From DATKNA01 sp963755755 (lineage in GTDB: Bacteria; Actinomycetota; Actinomycetes; Actinomycetales; Kineosporiaceae): DNA of 64,000 nucleotides. Below the pieces are notes generated by a model. That model was not told where the DNA came from and did no database searches. It was given only the letters and a program-made list of their open reading frames with translations. The stretch lies in the NCBI GenBank assembly GCA_963755755.1, contig CAVWLJ010000017.1, positions 124,001 through 188,000 of the forward strand, given 5' to 3'. Position numbers and translations under genes: made by a program. Shown here piece after piece: positions 34,097 to 44,363 of this stretch. Each line of letters starts with the position of its first letter. Position 1 is the stretch's first letter.

Positions 34097-36733
34097 GGTT
34101 GCGACGCCGCGGCGACGCCCCGCCGGAGATGCCGGAGCGGCAGGTGCCGCTGGGCGCTCGGGCCGTCGCCGGCAACCTCGTCGCGGCGGGCGACGGGGTC
34201 TGGGCCTGGTACCGGCTGGCGGACGCGTCCTACTGGTTCACCGACGTCGCGCACCGGCGTCAGCACCGCAGCGCGGTCATGGCGCGCTTCGCCGACCTCG
34301 TCGGGCACCGGCTGCAGTTCCGGATCACCGAGCACCCGGTGGCGGCGAAGGCGTGGGCGGCGGACTTCCGCGGCCGGACCGCGGCCCGCGCCCGGACGCC
34401 GGAGTCGGCGCAGGCGGAGTCGTGGGACGACGTCGTCGACCTCATGCGCGAGCGCATCGAGGACCTGCCGGCGCTGACCGTGCCCGCCGGGTACGTCGGC
34501 GTCCGGCTGGCCCGGCGAGCGGGCCGACCACGAGCAGCTGCGCGCCCTGCTCGCCGGCGAGACGCCGCGTGGCCTCAAGGACACCGCGGACGCGCTGCTG
34601 CGCGTCGACCACGTCGTCGCCGGCGAGGGCTGGCACGCGCGGCCGGTCACCGGGCGCCGGTTGGCCTGGCTGATCGCGTCGTCGCTGACGCCGGGGCTGC
34701 CGGTGAGCTCGGAGTCGCTGGCCGGCGCGGAGGACGGCTGGGACGAGGCGACCATGGAGGAGTTCACGGCGCCGGTGCGGACCACCGCCGAGCCCTGGGC
34801 CCCCGCCGTCCGGATCGAGGCCATCCGGCAGGGCCGCATGCAGACCGTGTACGCCGCCGTCGTCTCGCTCAGCCGGACCCCGACCCGGTTCGAGGACGAC
34901 CCGCGCGCGCCGCTCTTCGCCTGGGGCCTCGGCCTGCCGTGGAAGGTGCAGTGGTGCGCGGACGTCGACGTCGTCGACGGTCACGACCTGGCCAAGCGCG
35001 CCACCCGCGTGCGCGAGGAGCTCGACGACCAGATCGACCACATGCACGAGCTGCGCCGCAAGCCGCCGCTGCGGCTGACCCGGCTGCGCGACGAGGCGGC
35101 CCGGGTCGAGGACGACCGGACGGACCCGCTGCTCGACGTCCGGGTCCGGCTCGTCGGCACGGTGCGCGCGCTGGTCACCGGCGCGACCCGGGACGAGGCG
35201 GTCGCCCGCCTCGACGAGCTCGTCCGGCGCGCGGTCCGTGACCAGGGTGCCGTGCTCACGACGCATCCGGGGCAGTGGGCGGCGGTCCGGTCGTTCGTCC
35301 CCGGGGAGCACGACCCGACGACCCTCACCGGGTTCGTCCGCGAAGTGCCGGCGGCGCTCGCGGCGACGTGGGGCCCGAACACGAGCACCCGGGTGCTCGA
35401 CGAGTCGGGGCCGTACCGGGGCTGGACCACCCGGCGCGCCACCACCCCCGTCTTCTGGTCGCCCCAGGACGGTCCGGCGCACGGCCGCTCCGGCCTGAGC
35501 GTGATCTGCGGGATCCAGGGCGGCGGCAAGACCTACGCGGCCGCCTCGACGTGGGAGCTCGAGGTGCGGATGGGGCACCTCGCCCACGTCCTCGACCCCT
35601 CGGGGCTGCTCCGGAAGCTGCTCGAGCTCCCGGCGCTCCGCAAGACCGTCCGCGAGATCGACCTGCAGCACGCGGCGTCCGGCCTGCTCTCGCCGTGGCG
35701 GCTCGTGCCGGACCCCGTCCGGGAGGACTACGCGCCCGCGGCCTCCGTCGTCCCGCTGCCCGCCGGGCCGTCCCGGGCGGCCCTGGAGGACGCGGCCGCC
35801 CGGGAGGAGATGGCCGAGCGGGAGCTGCGGCGCGACCGCGCCTACGAGAGCGCCCGCAACGCGGCCGACGAGGAGCGCCGCAGCCTCGCCGTCGAGCTGC
35901 TCCTGAGCCGGCTCCCGGCACAGCTCGTCGAGGACAGCCCGGACGCCCGGATCATCGTGCGCGCCGGCGTGAACGCCGTCGGCGGCGCCTTCGGCACCGA
36001 TCCCTGGGAGGCCGTCGAGGCGATCGGCAAGGAGGGCGAGCGCGGCAAGGCGATCGCCCGGATCATCCGGGACAGCGCGACCGCGCGCGGCGGCCGGCTG
36101 ATCCTTCCGCCGCCGAACGCCAAGGACGCCGCCACCGACGTGCTGGCCCACGACCCGGTGCTCATCACCGCCCCGAACATGCCGGTGCCCGCCTCGAACC
36201 TGCAGCGCCGGCAGTGGAGCGAGGACGAGCAGCTCGCCGCCGGGCTGATGCGGGCCGCCGCCTGGTTCCTCACCCGGGCGATCTACCTCACCGGGCAGGA
36301 CCCGAAGTTCGTCGACATCGAGGAGGCGGGCGACATCGGGGGCAGCGAGGCGGTCCGCGGCCTGGCGCAGCGCGCGTCGCTGCACACCCGCAAGTCGAAC
36401 GCCGCGCTCCTGCTCTCGCTGCAGAACCCGTCCCGGCTGCTCGACCTCGACCCCGAGATCGGCAACCTCATCGGCACCATGATGATCGGCCGCTCGGAGG
36501 ACCCGGGCGCGGCCGCCGCGGCGCTGCGGCTGGCGGGCCTCTCGACCGAGTTCGGCGGCGTCGTCCAGACCCTGCGCACCGGGGAGATGCTGGTCCGCGA
36601 CCACTGGGGCCGGGCCGCCACCGTGCACTGGGACAGCGAGTACCGCGTCGCCCTGCACGAGGCGCTGCGCAGCAACCCGCCCGCCACGAGCACCGACATC
36701 GACCTCACCGGGGTCGAAGTCCTGACCGCATGA
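34093..36733 (+). CDS. VirB4/TraC-like ATPase, one frameshift
   Basis: About 879 residues when repaired. The N-terminal half (AVAGNLVAAGDGVWAWYRLA, then SLSRTPTRFEDDPRAPLFAW) is the VirB4/SCO6880-like structural domain. The ATPase has Walker A VICGIQGGGKTYAAA (about residue 472) and Walker B KFVDIEEAGDIGG (about 739), followed by LLLSLQNPSRL. It would energise pilus assembly or transport at the membrane. The frame breaks near 34513: CTGGCCCGGCGAGCGG less one C reads LAGERADHEQLRALLAGE. ATG at 34093 overlaps the previous stop, and the stop overlaps the next start (ATGA both times). Confidence 0.8.
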
Positions 36734-38554
36734 GGTTCGTCAGCCGGCGGGCGCTCGCACTGCTCGGCGCCGTGGGCGTGCTCGGTGCCGTCGTCGCCGG
36801 ACCGACGGCCGCCTTCGGGGCGACGAGCCCCGGCGCCGGTGCCGTCCGCCGCCCCCGCCGCTCCCTTCGCCTCCTGCACCAACCCCCCCGAGGCGGCGGC
36901 CGCGGACGAGGTGGTCGGCGGGGTCCTGGACCCGGCCAGCACCAACCTGCCGGCCCCGCTCACCCCCGGCGCCGCCTCGACCGCCCGCAAGGCCACCACG
37001 CAGCTCGATCTCTGGGGCTGGACCGGCTTCGCCTGGCCCGACTACGACCCCGGTTCCTCGTTCGGGAGTTGCACGCTCGGGCAGGCGGGGCACATCGAGG
37101 ACACCGTGGTCGGGTTCGTCGCCCGGGCGCAGCTCGAGACCCTGGTGTGGGCGTCGGCGGCCACCACCGGTGTCGCCCGCGCCGCGTACGACCCGCACAA
37201 GTACGACGTGCTGAGCGGCCTGGAGGGGACGATCCGGGAGGGCCTCGGCGACGGCATCGCCAAGGTGCTGTTCCCGCTGCTGGCCGCCTGCGTCGGCGGC
37301 TGGCTCGTCGTCACGGCCGACCGCCGGGCACCGCGCGAGCAGGCCCGCAGAGCGGGCAGCGTCGTGCTGCTCGGGGTCAGCGTCGTCCTCGTGGGCGTGT
37401 GGACCATGACCCTCGGTCCCCGGCTGGACGAGCAGATCACCAAGGGCGTCACCTGGGTGAACGCGACGATCAACCGGACCCCGCCCGACAGCGACCCCGG
37501 CCGCGAGATCGGCGAGAGCCTGCGGACCAACCTGGTCGAGCCGACCTGGCGCTACGGGATGTTCGGGACGGTCGACGGGCCGACCGCGAAGAGCTACGGC
37601 AGCCAACTGCTCCACAGCGCGGCGATCAGCAATCAGGAGCGCGCCGACCTGCAGGCGGACCCGAAGTTCGCGAAGGACCCGCAGAAGCTGTCGACCGCCC
37701 TCTCCGACCTCGCGGACGCCAAGTCACAGGCCTACGACAAGTTCGCGGCCCAGCTGAAGGGGTCGGACCCGCGCGCGTACCTGGTGCTGGCCGGTTCGCA
37801 CAACGACCGACGGCTGTGGGCGGCGACGACGGGCTGGATGGTCTTCTGGGGGGTCGCCGCGATCCAGTGGCTGGCCTCGGTGCTGTCGATCTGGTGCCTC
37901 GTCATCGTGCGGCTCATCATCCAGGCGTGGCCCGCGGTGGCGCTCCTCGGGCTGATCCGTCCGCGGGCCGCGGTCCGGGTCTTCGGGATCGCCGTCGGCG
38001 CGGTCGTCGCGAACCTGGGCGTCTCCGCGGTGGCGGCCGTCGAGCGGGTCGCGATGCGCGCGATCCTCTCCTGGCAGTCCGAGGGCGGCGGCATCGCCGC
38101 GATCGTCCTCGCCGTCGTCGTCGCCGCGATCTCGCTGTGGGCGTGCTGGCCGTTCGTCCGCTGCGTGCCCGGCGTGCCGCGCCGGATCAAGCAGCTCGGG
38201 ACGCCGTTCACCGGGGGCCGGTCCCGCGGTGCCGTTCCGGCCGCCGAGGGACAGGCCGCGCTGGGCGCGTCGCCGGGCGGCCGGACGACCGACGAGCAGG
38301 CCCTCGCCCTTGCCGAGGCCCTTCCCGCGGAGGCGGCGCCCGGCCGTGAGGTCGTCCCGATCTCCCAGCCGCGGGCGCCCGCACCCGTGCCCCGCCCGTC
38401 GCCGCCCGCCGGTCGCGCATCCACTGATCCGTACCAGGAGCCGCCGTGGACGTCCGTTCCCTCCGCCGTGCCGTCGTCCGCCGGCTCGTCGCCCTCCGCG
38501 CCTGGATCACGTGGTCTCCCCGCCGCGCCGGAACGGTCGCTGGAGTCTGCCTGA
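36730..38554 (+). CDS. TrbL/VirB6-like polytopic membrane protein, one frameshift
   Basis: About 607 residues when repaired. A signal-like N-terminus (ALALLGAVGVLGAVVAGPTA) is followed by SSFGSCTLGQAGHIEDTVVG, helices such as VLFPLLAACVGGWLVV and SVVLLGVSVVLVGVWTMTL, then ATTGWMVFWGVAAIQWLASV, IQAWPAVALLGLI and IVLAVVVAAISLWACWPFV, and a Pro/Ala-rich cytoplasmic tail. This is the layout of the VirB6/TrbL channel component. A +1 break near 36846 lies just after the N-terminal helix. It runs 109 bases into the next gene, so its true 3' end may be earlier. Confidence 0.7.
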
Positions 38555-39072
38555 CGGTCCTGCTCGTCGCCCCGGTGGCGGCGGGGATCACGCGGTCGGC
38601 GGCCGGTGGCGGCGGGTCCGCCGAGGCGGCGACGCCGGCCGCGGTGCCGACGGCGTCCGTACAGCCGACACCCACCGTGCAGCCGGGCGCCGACGCCCCG
38701 GTCGTCACCGCGACGCCGTCCGGCCCGAACGACGACGACGCGACGGTCTCGACGGCGGAGCAGGCGGCGGCGTCCACCGCGGCCCTGAAGTTCGCCTCGC
38801 TCTGGCTCGCCGGTGCGTTCGTGCCGGACCGGCAGCGCTGGGCGGACAGCCTCACCGGCCTGGTCGACCCGTCGCTGCGGCCGTTCCTCGAAGCCACCCC
38901 GGCGTCCGCGATCCCGCACACGTCGGTGGCGTCGGCGGTGCCGCAGCTCGTCGCGCCGTCGTACGGCGCCGTCCGCGTCACCTTCGCGGACCGCACCGGG
39001 ATGGACCTGCAGATGTCGGCGACGGGCTCGACGTGGCGGGTGGTGCAGTACCTGCCGACGGCGACGCCCTGA
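38446..39072 (+). CDS. VirB8/TcpC-like bitopic protein
   Basis: Protein of 208 residues. A basic N-terminus (VRSLRRAVVRRLVALRAW) leads to one membrane helix, GVCLTVLLVAPVAAG. A Ser/Thr/Pro linker leads to an extracytoplasmic domain: ALKFASLWLAGAFVPDRQRW, LTGLVDPSLRPFLEAT and VTFADRTGMDLQMSA, ending WRVVQYLP, a fold-pattern like NTF2-type VirB8/TcpC domains. GTG at 38446 has CAGGAG six bases upstream, which supports this start in spite of the 109-base overlap with the previous gene. Probably a periplasm-side scaffold of the secretion complex. Confidence 0.65.
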   Translation: MDVRSLRRAVVRRLVALRAWITWSPRRAGTVAGVCLTVLLVAPVAAGITRSAAGGGGSAEAATPAAVPTASVQPTPTVQPGADAPVVTATPSGPNDDDATVSTAEQAAASTAALKFASLWLAGAFVPDRQRWADSLTGLVDPSLRPFLEATPASAIPHTSVASAVPQLVAPSYGAVRVTFADRTGMDLQMSATGSTWRVVQYLPTATP

Positions 39073-39084
39073 CCCCGGTCGCTC

Positions 39085-40272
39085 ATGGCTGCTGGGGGGT
39101 CGCACCGGTTCCGGCTCGGGGTCGTGGCCGGGGTCGGCGGACTCCTGGTCATCGGCGGGGTGGTCTGCGTCGTCCTCGTCATGGCCGTCGTGATGTTCTT
39201 CGGCAGCACCCCGGACGTCTCGCCCGGCTCGCCGGTCGCCGGGTGCGGTAGCGGGTCGGGCTCCGGCTCGACGGTGGCCGCGCTGCCGATGCTCGACGCC
39301 GGACCGCAGATCGCGACCCTGGACGCCGACCAGACCGGCAACGCCCGCACCATCGTGCAGGTCGCCTCGCTGCTCGCCGCCGCGCACGGCCTCGACGCCA
39401 CCGGCACCCGGCGCGCGGCCACCATCGGGATCATGACGGCCCTGCAGGAGTCCACCCTGCGGAACCTGAACTACGGCGACCGCGACTCGCTGGGCCTGTT
39501 CCAGCAGCGCGCGGGCTGGGCCGGGGCGACGGAGCGGACGACGCCGTCCGCGGCGGCCACGATGTTCTACACCGGCGGGCACGCCGGGCAGCGGGGCCTC
39601 TTCGGCGTCCCGGGCTGGCAGTCCATGCCGCTCTGGGCGGCGGCACAGGCGGTGCAGGTGAGCGCCTTCCCCACCGCCTATGCCAAGTGGGAGCGGACCG
39701 CGGACACCGTGGTCGGGGCCCTTCTCGGCGGGAGCACGCAGCCCCTGGCCCCGCCGAAGCCGGCGCGCACCATCGCCCTGGAGAACGCGGCGTGCGCCGC
39801 GGGTGCGGCGTCCCTCGACGGGACGGACGACGCGCCGGCGCAGGCCCCGACGAAGGGCTGGGTGCTGCCGCTCCCGCCGGGCAGCTACACGCCGACCTCG
39901 CCGTTCGGCTGGCGGGTGCACCCGATCCTGCACGACTGGAAGCTCCACACCGGGCAGGACCTGGGCGCACCGATGGGGACGCGGGTGTACGCGGCGGCCG
40001 ACGGCCGGGTGAGCACGGCGGGGCTGAACGGGACGGCCGGCAACCAGGTGATCCTCGACCACGGCGGCGGCGTGCAGTCCGTGTACGACCACCTCTCGGT
40101 CATCTCCGTCGCGGTGGGGACGCGGGTCCGCGCGGGCGAGGTCCTCGGCCGCGTCGGCAGCACCGGCCGCTCGACGGGTGCGCACCTGCACTTCGAGATC
40201 CGGCTGCGCGGCCAGCCCGTCGACCCGGTGCCCTTCCTGCGGGCGCGCGGCGTGCAGCTCGTGACCCGCTGA
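39085..40272 (+). CDS. Membrane-anchored M23 peptidase with lysozyme-like region
   Basis: Protein of 395 residues. An N-terminal helix GVVAGVGGLLVIGGVVCVVLV anchors it. A middle domain (RRAATIGIMTALQESTLRNL, NYGDRDSLGLFQQRAGW) resembles transglycosylase-like domains, with the candidate acid Glu in ALQES. The C-terminal LytM/M23 domain (FGWRVHPILHDWKLHTGQDL, then GAHLHFEIRLRGQPVDP) has both the HxxxD and HxH zinc motifs. It would open peptidoglycan for the apparatus (VirB1 role). It is the last gene of the operon; a strong hairpin follows. Confidence 0.85.
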   Translation: MAAGGSHRFRLGVVAGVGGLLVIGGVVCVVLVMAVVMFFGSTPDVSPGSPVAGCGSGSGSGSTVAALPMLDAGPQIATLDADQTGNARTIVQVASLLAAAHGLDATGTRRAATIGIMTALQESTLRNLNYGDRDSLGLFQQRAGWAGATERTTPSAAATMFYTGGHAGQRGLFGVPGWQSMPLWAAAQAVQVSAFPTAYAKWERTADTVVGALLGGSTQPLAPPKPARTIALENAACAAGAASLDGTDDAPAQAPTKGWVLPLPPGSYTPTSPFGWRVHPILHDWKLHTGQDLGAPMGTRVYAAADGRVSTAGLNGTAGNQVILDHGGGVQSVYDHLSVISVAVGTRVRAGEVLGRVGSTGRSTGAHLHFEIRLRGQPVDPVPFLRARGVQLVTR

Positions 40273-40288
40273 GCCGGCCGGGAACGCG

Positions 40289-40321
40289 GATGCCCCCGGC
40301 GGGAGTCCCGCCGGGGGCATC
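40289..40321. terminator. Bidirectional terminator hairpin
   Basis: GATGCCCCCGGCGGG (40289-40303) and CCCGCCGGGGGCATC (40307-40321) form a perfect 15-base-pair stem with loop AGT, between the M23 gene and the convergent ScyD-like gene. Confidence 0.75.
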
Positions 40322-40347
40322 GATGGTGCGATCGGTGCAGTGCAGGG

Positions 40348-41568
40348 TCACCACCGGACGGAGATCTTGACGACCTTGCCCGGGCCGCGTGGGCGCCGTT
40401 CGCGTCCGTCGGCCCGGTCGCGCCGGCGTAGACGGCGTGGTCGGTAGAACTCGACGGAGGCGACGCCCGGCAGGTCGAGCACCGGCGCCGGCTTGCCGTG
40501 CTCGATCGTCGAGATGCGGCCGGCGAAGAGCTCGGCGACGAGGATCCGCCCGCTCGTGGTGATGGCGAGGTTGGTCGCGCCGGAGAACCCGGTCGCGAGC
40601 CGCTTGAGGTGGTGACCGTCGCTCAGCCGGTAGACGCTGCCGCGCGGCGGAGAAGCCGGGGGCCTTCGGGACCGCCGGGGAGCGTCGTGACGTACAGCGC
40701 GCCGTCGCGGCCCTGCCTCGACGTCCGTCGGGACCGGCTCGAAGTTGTACGTGACGCCGACCAGCAGTCGCGGCGCCTGAGGGCGGTCGTCAGCCGAGGT
40801 GATCACGGCGGGCTGCGGCGGCAGGACCGTGAGGACCTGACTTGCCCCTGGTGTCGACGAAGAGCAGGTCGTTGCCGGCCGGCGTCGCCGACCACCCAGC
40901 CGCCGCGCACGCGCTGCACGGAGTACGCGTGGGTGTCGACGACGCCGTGTAGGTCGCCGGCGGGCTGTCGGCGCTGGCGAGAGGGTGAGCACCACTGGTC
41001 GGTGTTCGTCGCGCGCCGTACGGTATCCTCTGGTCGGGGTTGTACTTCCTCTCGAACGCCGCCAGGTCGCCGTGAGCACCTTCTTGCCGTGGCGCAGAAC
41101 GTCAGGCTAGGTCTGGTGGTGCTCGTAGTTCGCCGACGTTAGGCAATGCTGCCGTCCCTGCCGACGTCGACACCCGCGACTCGTAGCCGGCTGGGTGGCC
41201 GTTGACGACGGGCCTCTCGTCGCCGATGCCGGACGACCTGCAGGAGCTTTCGGCGAAGTCGTCGCCGACGAGGACGCCGTACTTGTCCTGGCAGACGGAG
41301 AGCTGGAGCGGGGCGAGGACCTCGGTCGTCAGGGTGCTGACGTGCAGCGGGTAGCCGCCGTACGCCGCGGCCATGCGGTGGACGCCGTTCGGGCGAGGGC
41401 CGCCTCGGCAAGGAGGTCGACGCTGCCCAGCGGATTCTTCACGTGGGCGGAAGCGGCGACGGAACGGGCGGAGCTGGGGGCGGCCGACGCCGTGGCGACG
41501 CCGAGCGCGGTGACGGACGCCGCGGCTACGGCGGCCGCGGCAAGGGATCGTCCGGGACGCAGACGCAT
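40348..41568 (-). pseudogene. ScyD/ScyE-like secreted beta-propeller protein, many frameshifts
   Basis: Start ATG at 41568 follows AGGAG. The signal peptide SLAAAAVAAASVTALGVATASAA and HVKNPLGSVDLLA are in one frame. LHVSTLTTEVLAPLQLSVCQ, then DKYGVLVGDDFA lies in a second, and the end, RLATGFSGATNLAITTSGRI, LVAELFAGRISTIEHGKPA and PGKVVKISVRW, in another. In between no frame carries more than short recognisable pieces. The propeller-type text is that of ScyD/ScyE-like NHL-repeat proteins. The region has far more breaks than any neighbour, so it is either decayed or especially badly read. Confidence 0.6.
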
Positions 41569-41686
41569 GTACGTACTCCTCATCGACGGTGATGCAAGGG
41601 GTGCGCGCATCCTCACCTGGGCACAGCCGCCGTCGGGCGGATTCCCAGGAACCACGCCCGAAAGGGCACGAGCGCGACGATCCGCC

Positions 41687-43438
41687 CTACTCCCCGCCGT
41701 CCTCGGGCGGTGCCGACGGTCGCGGCGCCGGGAAGCCTGCCAGCGCCTCCGCCTCGGCCTCGGCGTCCGGCACCGTGCGCGGCCGGGCGGTGAGCGTGAC
41801 GTCGCTGACGACGACGGGCTCGGCGCCGGCGACGACCTCGAGCCGATCGACGGGCTCCGTCGTCCGCAGCCGGACCACGACCGGCAGCTCGGAACCCGGA
41901 ACCCGGCAGGAGGCCACCTCGCGGTCGCTCCCGACGAGCCGCACCACCGCGGGGCCGGTGACGGCAGCGGCGAGCTCGACCGGAAGGGCGCCGCCCCAGG
42001 GGACGACGAGCGCCTCACCGGGGCCGAGCCCGCGGACCTCGGCGTCCTGCCGCCACGTGGTCAGCGCGAGCGAGAGCACCTCGCCCTCCACGGCGTCCCC
42101 CTGCACCAGGCCGAGCGCCACGCGGGCGGGGTCGCCGGCGGGAGCACCGTCGACGACGAGCCGCCCGTCGAGCAGGACGCGGACCTCGGCCCCTCGCTGG
42201 GTCACGTCGAGCAGCGCCTCCTCGGCCGGCGGGAGCTCGACGACGACGTCGCCGAGGGTGACTCGGCTGCCTCGCGCCCACAGCTCGGCGTGCCAGAACG
42301 GCACGGCCGGGTCGTGCGCGGCCGGGTCAGGCAGCGGCTGCTCGCCCTCGCTGGGCCGGCCCGGCAGCGAGCCGTCGCCGATCCGCGGGCCCTCCGTTGA
42401 CCACAGCAGCCGGTCGAGGTGCACCTTGCGGCCGGCGGCGCCGTCGACGTACCCGTGGTAGACGGCGAAGGGGGTCACGCCGTCGGGGCCGATGGTCACG
42501 CTGTGGTGGCCCGGCCCGGTGATGCGCCCGCCGGAGACGAACACCGGGTTGTGAGCGGCCTTCACCCAGGGACCGCGCACGTCGTCGGCGACCGCGAAGC
42601 CGACCCCGTAGGTGTCGTCGCCGTACCAGCCCCCCGAGTACATCTGCACGTATCGGTCCCGATGGCGCAGCACCGTCGGCCCTTCGTTCCAGAACCAGGT
42701 GCCCCCTCGGTTGCCCTCCCAGGCAGCGTCGGGCAGCGCGACCGGCGTCGGCTCGCCGCGTACGACGTCCGGGGCCACCAGCTCGTCGACGAGGTTGCCG
42801 CAGCCCGGCACCGCGGCGCCGTCCGGCGTCGTGCCGTAGTAGCGCGTGGACTCGTCCCGGACGTTGTAGAAGAGCCAGCGCCGGCCGTCGAGGTCGACGA
42901 AGGGGTGCCCGTCGATGGACCAGACGCTCAGCAGCGGCCGCGGGTCCAGCGTGAAGGGGCCGAGCGGGTGCCGTCCGCGCGCGATGCCCTGCCGGCGCAG
43001 CGCGTCGTCCCCGGCGTCCACCCCCACCCCCGGCGTCCGGTGGACGCCGGGGGGCAGGTGCCGGGTGCCGGTGACGTACATCCAGAACCAGCCGTCGGCG
43101 TAGAACACCTCGGGGGCCCACAGGTCGATCTGCGCCCAGTGGTCGGCGTCCGGGGCCGCCAGCGCCAGCCCCTCACGGCTCCAGTGCGCGAGGTCGTCCG
43201 AGGACCAGACCTCGATCCCGGCCGATCCCGTGTAGTAGAGGAAGTAGCGGCCGTGCCAGCGCAGCACGAAGGGGTCCCCGTGGTCGCGGCCCACCCCGGT
43301 GTCGAGCACCGGATTCACGAAGGAGGCGCTGGTCGGGGCGGGGGCGCGGCGGGGCTGGCGCGGTACGGGGAAGGCGTCCGGCGGGAGCGGGGCGCCGACG
43401 CCCGGTTGGGCTTCCGGCCCGGGGACGGTGTCGGCCAC
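41687..43438 (-). CDS. Glycoside hydrolase family 43 protein
   Basis: Five-bladed propeller glycosidase of 583 residues, likely cytoplasmic since no signal peptide is seen. The catalytic base Asp is in GRDHGDPFVLRWHGRYFLYY, the second Asp in IDLWAPEVFYADGWFWMYV, and the general acid Glu in TWFWNEGPTVLRHRDRYV, so the GH43 triad is present. A C-terminal beta-rich accessory region of about 200 residues (from HAELWARGSRVTLGD) follows. GTG at 43438 starts the frame. Family members act on arabinan or xylan side chains; the substrate is not predictable here. Confidence 0.8.
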   Translation of the reverse strand: MADTVPGPEAQPGVGAPLPPDAFPVPRQPRRAPAPTSASFVNPVLDTGVGRDHGDPFVLRWHGRYFLYYTGSAGIEVWSSDDLAHWSREGLALAAPDADHWAQIDLWAPEVFYADGWFWMYVTGTRHLPPGVHRTPGVGVDAGDDALRRQGIARGRHPLGPFTLDPRPLLSVWSIDGHPFVDLDGRRWLFYNVRDESTRYYGTTPDGAAVPGCGNLVDELVAPDVVRGEPTPVALPDAAWEGNRGGTWFWNEGPTVLRHRDRYVQMYSGGWYGDDTYGVGFAVADDVRGPWVKAAHNPVFVSGGRITGPGHHSVTIGPDGVTPFAVYHGYVDGAAGRKVHLDRLLWSTEGPRIGDGSLPGRPSEGEQPLPDPAAHDPAVPFWHAELWARGSRVTLGDVVVELPPAEEALLDVTQRGAEVRVLLDGRLVVDGAPAGDPARVALGLVQGDAVEGEVLSLALTTWRQDAEVRGLGPGEALVVPWGGALPVELAAAVTGPAVVRLVGSDREVASCRVPGSELPVVVRLRTTEPVDRLEVVAGAEPVVVSDVTLTARPRTVPDAEAEAEALAGFPAPRPSAPPEDGGE

Positions 43439-43488
43439 GAGGAGACCTTAAAGCGGTTCCCTGCGCCCCGGGCGCAGGGTCGCGAGGT

Positions 43489-43814
43489 TCAGCCGATCAG
43501 GGCGCGGGCGGTCGGGCAAGGGGCGGGTGTGCCGCACGTGGGACAGCTCGCGGTGAGCGCCGCGTCGGCCGGATGAAGGCGGCGCACGGCCCGCAGCCGC
43601 GCCAGCAGCGGGGCGCGCAGGAAGGGCGTGCGTCCACCTGGAGCGGAGCGGCCCTGGCGTGCACCTCGAGCAGGTCCCGCCCGCCGGCGGCGACGAGTTC
43701 GGCCAGGACCGGCCGAGCCGGGTCGAGCCGCTCGCCCAGGGCGAGATCGAGCACGGCGAACCGCCGATCGTTGGCGACTTCCGCGTAGCGCCGGCTGACC
43801 CGGGCCCGCCGCAA
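43489..43814 (-). CDS. Small hypothetical protein with Cys-rich end, one frameshift
   Basis: About 109 residues. The N-terminal part (VSRRYAEVANDRRFAVLDLA, GERLDPARPVLAELVAAGGR) is in one frame; the C-terminal part (LLARLRAVRRLHPADAALTA, SCPTCGTPAPCPTARALIG) in another, with a likely missing base near 43624. The end has a CxxC and a third Cys, perhaps a small zinc site. TTG at 43814 is the only start I see. Not recognised. Confidence 0.4.
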
Positions 43815-43834
43815 TATCGTGTTCGAGCGCCCCC

Positions 43835-43856
43835 GTCCACCTCACGTGGGGTGGAC
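43835..43856. promoter_or_regulatory. 22-bp near-perfect palindrome before the sigma factor gene
   Basis: GTCCACCTCAC (43835-43845) faces GTGGGGTGGAC (43846-43856): ten of eleven pairs are complementary. It ends 18 bases before the GTG of the sigma factor gene, where a repressor or activator would act. A TTGACC follows at 43865. Confidence 0.55.
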
Positions 43857-43874
43857 GTGGCACGTTGACCTTTC

Positions 43875-44363
43875 GTGAGCCTTCCGCCGTTCGAGCACGT
43901 CGTCGCCGATCACGCGGCGGTCGTGCTGCGCGTCTGCCGGGCGCTGCTGCCGCTGCCGGACGCCGAGGACGCCGCGGCCGAGACCTTCCTGGCCGCACTG
44001 CGTGCCTATCCGCGTCTGCGTCCGGACAGCGACGTCCGGGCGTGGCTCGTGACCATCGCCCACCGCAAGGCCATCGACGTCCACCGCGTGCGGGCGCGCT
44101 CGGCCGTGCCCCTGGCCGAGCTCCCCGAACGCCCCACGACGCCGGTCGACCCCCTGCCCGACTCGAGTCTCTGGGACGCCGTCCGCGACCTGCCCGAGAA
44201 GCAGCGCGGCGCCGTCGCCTACCACTACGTGGCCGACCTCCCCTACGCCGAGGTCGGCGCCCTCATGGGGACGAGCGAGGCCGCCGCCCGCCGGAACGCC
44301 GCCGACGGCGTCCGGGCGCTGCGCCGCCGCTACCCCGGCACCACCGCTCAGGAGGAGTCATGA
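43875..44363 (+). CDS. ECF-type RNA polymerase sigma factor
   Basis: Sigma-70 family protein of 162 residues with region 2 (VVADHAAVVLRVCRALL, ETFLAALRAYPRLRPDSDVR, AWLVTIAHRKAIDVHRV) and region 4 (LPEKQRGAVAYHYVADLPY, AEVGALMGTSEAAARRNAA). No extra domain. GTG at 43875. The stop overlaps the start of the ogt gene (ATGA), so the two are translated together. No anti-sigma factor gene is adjacent. Confidence 0.88.
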   Translation: MSLPPFEHVVADHAAVVLRVCRALLPLPDAEDAAAETFLAALRAYPRLRPDSDVRAWLVTIAHRKAIDVHRVRARSAVPLAELPERPTTPVDPLPDSSLWDAVRDLPEKQRGAVAYHYVADLPYAEVGALMGTSEAAARRNAADGVRALRRRYPGTTAQEES

